Source of the DNA: CALAED01 sp036378315
GTDB lineage: Bacteria > Actinomycetota > Actinomycetes > Streptosporangiales > Streptosporangiaceae
Length of the DNA stretch: 64,000 nt
NCBI GenBank assembly: GCA_036378315.1
Contig: DASUWU010000116.1
Location: 1-64,000, forward strand
Direction: 5' to 3'
In this document: piece after piece, positions 57,866 to 64,000 of the stretch
Layout: every line of letters begins with the position of its first letter
Position numbering within the stretch: position 1 is the stretch's first letter
The notes under the pieces: generated by a model
The model's database searches: none
What the model saw: the letters and a program-made list of their open reading frames with translations, nothing else
Told to the model about the DNA's origin: nothing
Position numbers and translations under genes: made by a program

Positions 57866-59791
57866 ATGACGACCGGTGGGCTCGTCGCGTTGGATCTGGG
57901 GGTGGCGGTCGCGGCGGCGGCCGCGTGGCTCGGGGCGGGGTTGGCCGCGGCCGCCGGCCGGACGAGGTCGGTGCCGGTCCTGTTCGCGGCCGCGCTGCTG
58001 GTGACGTTCGTCCGGGTCGGGACGGTGGTGACGCTCGCCGGCAGCGGCTGGTGGTTCGTCCAGGAGAAGCTGACGCTGGCCGTGCCCCTGCAGGGCGTCG
58101 CCGCCCTGGTCGCCGTACTGGTGGCGGGGCCACGCCTCGACGCGGGCCGCTCGGCCGCCGCGACGGTGTCGCTGCTGTCGGCGGGGTACGCGGCGGTGGC
58201 CGGGCTCCTCGTCACCGTCCTGGTGGGGTATCCCTCGGGTCCCGGCGATGTCCTGATCGCGGCGACCCTCGTCGGCGCGGCGGCCCTCGTGACGTGGCGG
58301 GTCATGGCCCCGGACGCCACCGGCCGGCGGCTGCGCGAGGGCGGCCTGGCCGCGGTGGCGATCGTGGGCGTCGCCGGCGTCGGGCTGACGGCCGTCCCCG
58401 ACACGGGCGTCGACGGGGGTGGCGGCCCGACGGGGGCGGCCGTCGCCTCCCACGCGGGCGCGGCGGGTGCCGGCCACGGGACGCCGGCCTCGCCGGTGAC
58501 CGCGCTGCGCGGACCCGCGAGCCCCGCTCCGGGCGGCATGGTACGGCGGTACGCGCTGACGGCCGGCGCGACCACCGTCACCCTGGCCTCGGGCCGGCGC
58601 ATCCCCGCGTGGACGTTCAACGGGCGGCTTCCCGGGCCGACGATCACAGCCGTCCAGGGCGATCTCGTCGAGGTGACGCTGCGGAACGCCGACATCAAGA
58701 CCGGCGTCACCCTGCACTGGCACGGCTACGACGTGCCGGCGGCCGAGGACGGGGCGCCCGGCGTGACGCAGGACGCCGTCGCCCCGGGACAGCGGTTCGT
58801 CTACCGGTTCCGTGCCGTCCAGACCGGCACGTACTGGTACCACACGCACGAGGCTTCGGCGACCGGCGTCCGCATGGGCCTGTACGGGTCCCTCGTCGTC
58901 ACGCCGCGCCGGCCCCGGCCGGCCGGCGGGCTCGACCTGACGCTGCCCGTGCACACCTACGGCGGCGCGACGGTCTTCGGCGACCCGACGCGCGCCGCCG
59001 CCCCCCGCCAGGTCCGGCCGGGTACGCCCGTACGGCTGCGGCTGATCAACACCGACAGCGTCTCGCGCCGACTCGCCCTTGCGGGGACGCCGTACCGCTT
59101 GGCCGCCGCCGACGGCACCGACCTCAACCGGCCGGAGCCGCTCACCGGCGTGGCGCTGCGGCTGCCCGCCGGCGGCCGCTACGACCTCACGTTCGACATG
59201 CCGGCGGCTCCGGTGGCGCTGACCGTGGGCGACGACCGGTCCAGCGCCGTACGGCTCGAACCGAACGTCGGGCCCGCGCCCGCGGCCGTCCCGCGCACCG
59301 GCGGCTGGCCGGAGCTCGACCTCACCAGGTACGGGAAGCCGGCGCCGGCGCCGTTCACCGCGCGCGGCCGCTTCGACCGGCGCTTCACCCTCGTGCTCGA
59401 CCGCGGACTGGCGCTGTCCGGCGGCGCGCCGAGCTACGCCTACACCGTCAACGGACGGGCGTTCCCGCACGTCCCGACCGAGGTCGTCCGCGAGGGCGAC
59501 CTGGTACGGCTGACCGTGGTCAACCGGGGCTTCGTCACCCACCCGTGGCACCTGCACGGACATCACGTCCTCGTCCTGTCCAAGAACGGCCGCGCGCCCA
59601 CGGGCAGCCCGCTCTGGCTCGACACCTTCGAGGTCAGACCGGGGGAGGTGTGGCAGGTCGCCTTCCGCGCCACCAACCCTGGCGTGTGGATGAACCACTG
59701 CCACAACCTCGCCCACGCCGCCCAGGGCATGGCCTTGCACCTCGCGTACGAGGGCATCACCACCCCGTTCCACGGCTCCCACGGCGGCTGA
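57866..59791 (+). CDS. membrane-anchored multicopper oxidase
   Basis: A 641-residue protein. Residues 1-175 hold about five membrane helices, then a Gly/Ala-rich linker. Residues about 225-641 are a multicopper oxidase with all four copper-binding segments: 'LHWHGYD' (His284, His286), 'WYHTH' (His326, His328), 'HPWHLHGHH' (from His559) and 'HCHNLAHAAQGM' (from His611), the last ending in the Met of a type 1 site. It oxidises metals or phenolics outside the membrane. The fusion to a multi-helix membrane domain is unusual for laccase-like enzymes; it may couple to electron flow in the membrane. Confidence 0.88.
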   Translation: MTTGGLVALDLGVAVAAAAAWLGAGLAAAAGRTRSVPVLFAAALLVTFVRVGTVVTLAGSGWWFVQEKLTLAVPLQGVAALVAVLVAGPRLDAGRSAAATVSLLSAGYAAVAGLLVTVLVGYPSGPGDVLIAATLVGAAALVTWRVMAPDATGRRLREGGLAAVAIVGVAGVGLTAVPDTGVDGGGGPTGAAVASHAGAAGAGHGTPASPVTALRGPASPAPGGMVRRYALTAGATTVTLASGRRIPAWTFNGRLPGPTITAVQGDLVEVTLRNADIKTGVTLHWHGYDVPAAEDGAPGVTQDAVAPGQRFVYRFRAVQTGTYWYHTHEASATGVRMGLYGSLVVTPRRPRPAGGLDLTLPVHTYGGATVFGDPTRAAAPRQVRPGTPVRLRLINTDSVSRRLALAGTPYRLAAADGTDLNRPEPLTGVALRLPAGGRYDLTFDMPAAPVALTVGDDRSSAVRLEPNVGPAPAAVPRTGGWPELDLTRYGKPAPAPFTARGRFDRRFTLVLDRGLALSGGAPSYAYTVNGRAFPHVPTEVVREGDLVRLTVVNRGFVTHPWHLHGHHVLVLSKNGRAPTGSPLWLDTFEVRPGEVWQVAFRATNPGVWMNHCHNLAHAAQGMALHLAYEGITTPFHGSHGG

Positions 59792-59840
59792 GCCCCGGGC
59801 CCCGCTCGGACCGGCGCTCGACAGCGCCGACCTTCGGCGG

Positions 59841-61436
59841 TTACCTGCCGCCGCGCAGGAAGGCGGCCGCCAGCGGCGCGGCCGCCGCGGCGCCCCAGCC
59901 ACCGCCCGCGACGAAGGCGGAGAAGGCCAGATCGCCCTCGAAGCCGATGAACCAGGCGTGCGCGCTGCCGCCGGACGGGCCGTACTCCGCGGTGCCGGTC
60001 TTCCCCGAGACGCCGGGCGGCAGCCCGCCCCGCGCCGCCGTCCCGTCGGTGACGACGGCGCGCATCATCGACCGGAGCTCGGCGGCGTGCGGGATCGTGT
60101 GCGGCCGCTGCGCCGGTTCGCCGCGCGCTTCGAGCAGCCGGGTCGGCACCAGCCGCGGCGGCCGCCAGGTGCCGCCGGCCGCCGCGGCGGCGACCAGCGC
60201 CATGCCCAGCGGGCTGGCCAGCACCCTGCCCTGCCCGAAGGCGTCCTCGGCGAGCTCGGCCGTGCCGCCCGGGACGGGGCAACTGCCGCGGGCGGCGGGC
60301 ACCCCGGGCGCGAGCGGACCGCCGAACCCGAACGCCGCGGCCTCCCGCGCGAGCCGGCTCCCGCCGATCCGTTCCGCGGCCAGCCGGGCGAAGGTGGTGT
60401 TGCACGAGTCGGCGAACGCCTTCCGCAGCGACGTGCGGCCGAGGTCGAGCCGGTCGAGGTTGGCGATGGTGCGCTGGCCGATGTGCGCGACCTCGGGGCA
60501 GTCGACCGAGGACCGCGGGCTCATCCCGCTCGCGAGCAGCGCGGCGGCGGTGACGACCTTGAATGACGAGCCCGGCGGGTACTGGCCGAGGAACGCGGCC
60601 CGGCCGCCGAGCCGGTCGCCCACCGCGAGGATCTCGCCGCTCGACGGTCGTACCGCCACGATCGCGGCCGGGCCGCTCGCCCCGGCGACGGCCCGGTCGG
60701 CGGCCGCCTGCAGCCGCCGGTCGAGCGTCGTGCGGGTCCGCTTCGCCGGCCTGCCGGGGAACGTCTTGAGCCGCTGGACGTCCGAGCCGTTCCTGACCTC
60801 GATGGTCCAGGTCGGGCGGTCGGTTCCCGGGGCGACGAAGTTCTTGGTGAGCTCGTCGAGGTACGGCCCGGCCGTCGTGTCGCCGGGCAGTCGCCGGCCG
60901 TCGCGGTCGAGGAGCCGGTCGCCGCCGCCGCGCGCGCTCATCCTGAGCGCCCCGCCCGGCTTGAGCCTGGGGTGCAAGGTGGCCGGCGACCATACGACCA
61001 TCCACCGGCCCCCCACCCGGGCGAGGTTGAGCGTCGATCCGTACGACCACGTGCCGACGCCGGTGAGCTCCCGCGTCACGGTGAAGTCGACGTGGGCGGC
61101 GGTGGCCTGCCGGACGACCGGACCTGGCCGGAACCGGACCGACGACACGCGCAACGCCCGGGACAGCGCTTCGTGCTGTTGGACGAAATCGGGGGCTGGT
61201 CCGGAGACCAGCAGTTCCATCGCGCTCAGGTCGCCGTGCTCCCATGCCGCGAAGTAGTCGCTCGCGACCTCCCCCGGGTCTGCGCCGCCGCCGATCGCGC
61301 TCGCGCCGATCGCGCTCGGCGGCGCCGCCGCTTTACCCCGTTCCCCGCCTCCGACCAGCAGCAACGCACAACCGTCCGCGGACAGCGCCATCGCGATGAG
61401 CGTCGTCAGCAGAACGATCCATCCCCGTAACCGCAT
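59841..61436 (-). CDS. penicillin-binding transpeptidase (PBP2a/MecA-N-like)
   Basis: About 531 residues. An N-terminal signal anchor ('MRLRGWIVLLTTLIAMALSADGC', possible lipobox) is followed by an NTF2-like domain (about 50-150, 'VASDYFAAWEHGDLSAMELL'), as in MecA. The transpeptidase domain has 'PPGSSFKVV' (SxxK nucleophile Ser), 'SCNT' (SxN) and 'KTGTAE' (KTG). It cross-links peptidoglycan. Two upstream Met codons (to 61493) are alternatives; I chose the last, which has GGGG eight bases before. It converges with the oxidase gene. Confidence 0.9.
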   Translation of the reverse strand: MRLRGWIVLLTTLIAMALSADGCALLLVGGGERGKAAAPPSAIGASAIGGGADPGEVASDYFAAWEHGDLSAMELLVSGPAPDFVQQHEALSRALRVSSVRFRPGPVVRQATAAHVDFTVTRELTGVGTWSYGSTLNLARVGGRWMVVWSPATLHPRLKPGGALRMSARGGGDRLLDRDGRRLPGDTTAGPYLDELTKNFVAPGTDRPTWTIEVRNGSDVQRLKTFPGRPAKRTRTTLDRRLQAAADRAVAGASGPAAIVAVRPSSGEILAVGDRLGGRAAFLGQYPPGSSFKVVTAAALLASGMSPRSSVDCPEVAHIGQRTIANLDRLDLGRTSLRKAFADSCNTTFARLAAERIGGSRLAREAAAFGFGGPLAPGVPAARGSCPVPGGTAELAEDAFGQGRVLASPLGMALVAAAAAGGTWRPPRLVPTRLLEARGEPAQRPHTIPHAAELRSMMRAVVTDGTAARGGLPPGVSGKTGTAEYGPSGGSAHAWFIGFEGDLAFSAFVAGGGWGAAAAAPLAAAFLRGGR

Positions 61437-61706
61437 CCCCGTCAACCCCATGACCCTGCGCGGAACCGTCGGTGCGATCCTCCCACGCCGCATCCCTGAC
61501 GCACTTGACCCGAGGTGTCACTTGAATCGTCAATTAAAGGTGGTGTACTTCGAAACGAACCCATAGGCGCGAAAGAAGTGATGAAGCGGGCGTGACGGTA
61601 CTAATATCGCCGTCTTGCTGACAGTACCGACGCTGTCGTCAGGCGTGGCCGAGGACCTGATGGCAGGGTCCACGCCACACCCGATACTTCGGCCAGGAGC
61701 GCCGCG

Positions 61707-62957
61707 ATGACCCACCCTCTGCCCTCGCCTGAGGCAGGTACACCGTCCCTCGACCAGCTCACCCAGGTCAACGCGATCCGGCTGTACGGACCGCGCTTCC
61801 AGCAGAACCCGACGCAGCTGTACCGCGAGATGAGGGCGGAGCACGGGCCGGTCGCGCCCGTCCTGCTCGAAGGTGACGTCCCGGCCTGGCTGGTGCTCGG
61901 CTACCGGGAGGTCCACTACGTCACCACCAACCCGCAGATCTTCGGGCGGGACTCCCGCCGCTGGAACGCCTGGGACCGGGTGCCGTCCGACTGGGCGCCG
62001 CTCCCGTACGTCGCCTACCAGCCCTCCGCGGTGTTCACCGAGGGCGACGAGCATCGGCGGCGCGGGGGAGCACTGCATGAGGCGCTCGCCGGCGTGGACC
62101 ACTTCGACCTGAGGGCGCAGGTCGAGGAGATCGCCGATGAGCTGATCGACGCGTTCGCCGGCCGCGGCGAGGCGGACCTGATGGCCCAGTACGCCCTGCC
62201 GTTGCCGCTGCTGGCGATCAGCCGGCTCTACGGCATGCCCGAGGCCGACGCGCCGGAGCTGGTACGCGACGTCATGGCCTCCGGCGACTCCGGCGAGGGG
62301 GCGGTACGGGCGCACGAACGGGTGGCCGCCCGGATCCGCGGGCTCGTGGCGGAAAAGCGCCGGCGACCGGGCCATGACCTGCCCTCTCGCCTGCTGATGC
62401 ACCGGATCGGGTTCACCGACGAGGAGGTCGAGCGCGACCTCTTCCTGTGCATGGGGGCGGCCCAGCTCACGACGGCCGACTGGACGGGCAACACCCTGCG
62501 GCTGATGCTCACCGACGAGCGGTTCGCGCTGACGCTGTCCGGTCACCGCCGGAGCATCGGCGAGGCGCTGAACGAAGTGCTGTGGGAGGACACCCCAACC
62601 CAGAACTTCATCGGCCGCTGGGCGACGCGGGACACCCGACTCGCCGGCCGGCTCGTCCGCAAGGGCGACCTCGTGGTCCTCGGCCTGGCCGGGGCGAACA
62701 CCGACCCGGGCGTGCGCCCGAACTCCTACGCCGACGCCGTGGGCAACCAGGCGTACATGTCCTTCAGCCACGGCGAGCACGGGTGCCCGTACCCGGCCAG
62801 AGAGATCGCCGAGAGCATCGTCGAGACGGCCGTGACGGTGCTGCTGGACCGGCTCCCGGACATCGAGCTCGCGACGAGCGTCGAGGCGCTGGTGTGGCGG
62901 CCGTCCGTGTGGATGCGCGGCCTGGTCGCCCTGCCCGTCCGCTTCAGCCCGACATGA
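61707..62957 (+). CDS. cytochrome P450, CYP157-like (conservon type)
   Basis: A 416-residue soluble P450. The heme thiolate is Cys360 in 'SFSHGEHGCPYPARE'. The K-helix reads 'EVLWEDTP' at 290-297, so the Arg of the otherwise conserved ExxR is replaced by Trp, as in the CYP157 family of Streptomyces. The I-helix is 'MGAAQLTTADWTGN' without the usual acid-Thr pair. CYP157 enzymes are encoded in conservons with CvnA-D, and a cvnA gene follows here. The natural substrate is unknown; it may be poorly active as a monooxygenase. Confidence 0.9.
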   Translation: MTHPLPSPEAGTPSLDQLTQVNAIRLYGPRFQQNPTQLYREMRAEHGPVAPVLLEGDVPAWLVLGYREVHYVTTNPQIFGRDSRRWNAWDRVPSDWAPLPYVAYQPSAVFTEGDEHRRRGGALHEALAGVDHFDLRAQVEEIADELIDAFAGRGEADLMAQYALPLPLLAISRLYGMPEADAPELVRDVMASGDSGEGAVRAHERVAARIRGLVAEKRRRPGHDLPSRLLMHRIGFTDEEVERDLFLCMGAAQLTTADWTGNTLRLMLTDERFALTLSGHRRSIGEALNEVLWEDTPTQNFIGRWATRDTRLAGRLVRKGDLVVLGLAGANTDPGVRPNSYADAVGNQAYMSFSHGEHGCPYPAREIAESIVETAVTVLLDRLPDIELATSVEALVWRPSVWMRGLVALPVRFSPT

Positions 62958-63259
62958 CCCCCGGCGCACCCCATGGCGCCGCCGACGTGATCTACATCAC
63001 ATCGAGATTCATTATGTTGCGAGACGTATATGGCGCGAACACACTCTCACCATCTGTTCGGCGGTCATGCCGGGCATACGGGGGTGAGTTCGTTGTTTAC
63101 GGGAGTGCTGGGAAGCAAAACGTCCATCTCGTGAGCGACCCCGGTCGGGCGTGCCCTTCCCGCCTCGCCGTACCTCGCTCGCCCGGTGGTTTAGCGCATC
63201 CGCTCCGACCAGGTAGCCGCTCCACCCTCCCGCCACCGAACGCCGACGAGGACTGATCG
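62958..63259. other. intergenic region before cvnA
   Basis: This 302-bp gap lies between the P450 gene and cvnA. It contains AT-rich stretches around 62990-63040 (cattatgttgcgag...) that could be the conservon promoter. GAGGA (63248-63252) is the cvnA ribosome binding site. No other gene is seen. Confidence 0.45.
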
Positions 63260-64000
63260 ATGTCAGCACGTATAGCTCTACGCCATGAGGCGACCCGTCC
63301 GCCGATAGGCCAGGCGCTGGTCGCCCTCGCCGTCACGGCGCTCGTCACCGGTCTCGGCTGCCTATGGACGACCGTCGCGGCGCCGGCCGACGCGCGTACG
63401 CTCATGGGCGCGTCCCTGGGGTCGGCGGCGATCCTGTTGTGCGCCGCCGTGGCGGCCGCCGCCTACTTCGAGCGGGACTCCCGCCGATCACGCGACCGCG
63501 TGACGGCCATGGAGGCGAGCATCGCGCGGCTGGCCGACGCGGTGCCGGCTGTGGTGCACCGGGTACGGGACGGAGCCTCGGTCGAGACGGCGCTCGCCAA
63601 GGAACAGGAGGTTCCCGGAGTCGCCGGCCAGCGCATCCTGTGGGCGGTGGCGCAGGAGATCGGCCAGGGCGAGCGAAGGCGCGCGGCGGCGATGTCGGCC
63701 TGTGCGAATGCCGCCGGACGCGTCCAGGCGCTGGCGACCAGCATGCTCGCCGACCTGCGCGAGATGGAGGAACGCCACGACGAGGAGGTCCTCGGCGACC
63801 TGCTCAGGCTGGACCACAACACGGCTCAGGTGGGCCGGCTGGCGGACAGCATCGCCGTACTGACCGGCGCGCGGTCCGGGCGTCGGTGGACCAAGCCGAT
63901 CGTGATGGAAAGCATCCTGCGGGGAGCGGTGGGCCGCATCGGCGCCTACCAGCGCGTACGGCTGCACTCGACCCTCAACGTCGCGGTGGTCGGGTACGCG
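63260..64000 (+). CDS. cvnA: conservon sensor histidine kinase CvnA, N-terminal part (partial)
   Basis: 247 codons run to the right edge without a stop. Two membrane helices lie at about 19-40 and 46-66 with a short loop, so there is little sensor domain. A helical region follows with 'QRILWAVAQEIGQGERRRAA' and the dimerisation/His segment 'LLRLDHNTAQVGRLADSIAVLTG', then 'GRRWTKPIVMESILRGAVGRIGAYQRV', all typical of Streptomyces CvnA. The ATPase domain lies outside. CvnA works with CvnB (roadblock), CvnC (DUF742) and CvnD (GTPase), expected next, and the P450 upstream fits as a conservon partner. Confidence 0.85.
   Translation, partial: MSARIALRHEATRPPIGQALVALAVTALVTGLGCLWTTVAAPADARTLMGASLGSAAILLCAAVAAAAYFERDSRRSRDRVTAMEASIARLADAVPAVVHRVRDGASVETALAKEQEVPGVAGQRILWAVAQEIGQGERRRAAAMSACANAAGRVQALATSMLADLREMEERHDEEVLGDLLRLDHNTAQVGRLADSIAVLTGARSGRRWTKPIVMESILRGAVGRIGAYQRVRLHSTLNVAVVGYA

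Noticed and set aside
41875..62957. Possible biosynthetic gene cluster (sulfotransferase, methyltransferase, P450, oxidase)
   Set aside because: These genes are scattered, on different strands and separated by unrelated genes, with no synthase or scaffold enzyme; the P450 belongs to a conservon.
1..64000. CRISPR array, prophage or rRNA operon
   Set aside because: No regularly spaced repeats, phage structural genes or rRNA-like sequence were seen; the tandem repeats present are short and directly adjacent.

Overview
The window is GC-rich chromosomal DNA from an actinobacterium, most likely a filamentous one of the Streptosporangiales/Actinomadura type. The signs are strong G/C bias at third codon positions, many GTG starts, XRE-DUF5753/DUF397 pairs, two DUF574-type (Methyltransf_19) SAM methyltransferases, a mycothiol-type DinB protein, a conservon sensor kinase (CvnA) and a SepX/GlpR division gene. 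The genus is an inference. No rRNA, CRISPR array, prophage or intact insertion sequence was found. There is one tRNA (Arg, CCT anticodon) and one decayed IS481-type transposase beside it.

Layout. 0-11 kb: the end of an ABC exporter operon, an alpha/beta hydrolase, a large secreted GH3 glycosidase with an ideal-lac-operator-like palindrome upstream, a RecQ-type helicase and two SAM methyltransferases. 11-27 kb is a conserved, housekeeping-like stretch: tRNA-Arg, secreted M15 peptidase, MscL, SAF/CpaB-like protein, MTA phosphorylase, MMPL exporter, FmdB zinc ribbon, K+/H+ antiporter, hydroxyacid dehydrogenase, 5-FTHF cyclo-ligase. It ends in galU - moeA/glp - moaC - mog - rimJ-like - sepX, the actinobacterial block that links a gephyrin-like MoeA to its membrane receptor in cell division. 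27-30 kb is mostly non-coding with tandem repeats and a strong hairpin.

30-33 kb: a PaaX-family repressor diverges from a PaaY-like gene and boxC (benzoyl-CoA epoxide ring cleavage), a piece of the aerobic benzoyl-CoA pathway without boxA/boxB. 33-41 kb is accessory: a secreted lamin-tail protein, a protein built of 22-residue Gly-rich repeats coupled to a small orphan, a divergent pair of paralogous XRE genes, a lone solute-binding lipoprotein, a coiled-coil membrane protein and a nucleotidyl-cyclase-fold protein, plus the relic of a second such protein.

41-49 kb: DinB-like and cupin genes, a sulfotransferase, a beta-propeller glycosidase-like protein, then a single-chain fusion of a Hanks-type Ser/Thr kinase with a DUF574 methyltransferase, divergent from a Tat-exported GH3 enzyme with dyad elements between them. 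Next come a VapBC45-like toxin/antitoxin pair with a short toxin and an XRE-DUF397 pair. 49-61 kb: secreted S8 protease, an ECF sigma factor coupled to a CU044_5270-family membrane protein, an MFS transporter with an upstream palindrome, a membrane-anchored multicopper oxidase and a penicillin-binding transpeptidase. 61.7-64 kb: a P450 without the ExxR arginine (CYP157-like) followed by cvnA, the start of a conservon that runs off the window.

The most unusual items are the kinase-methyltransferase fusion, the 22-residue-repeat operon, the orphan boxC unit and several well-formed dyads at promoters.
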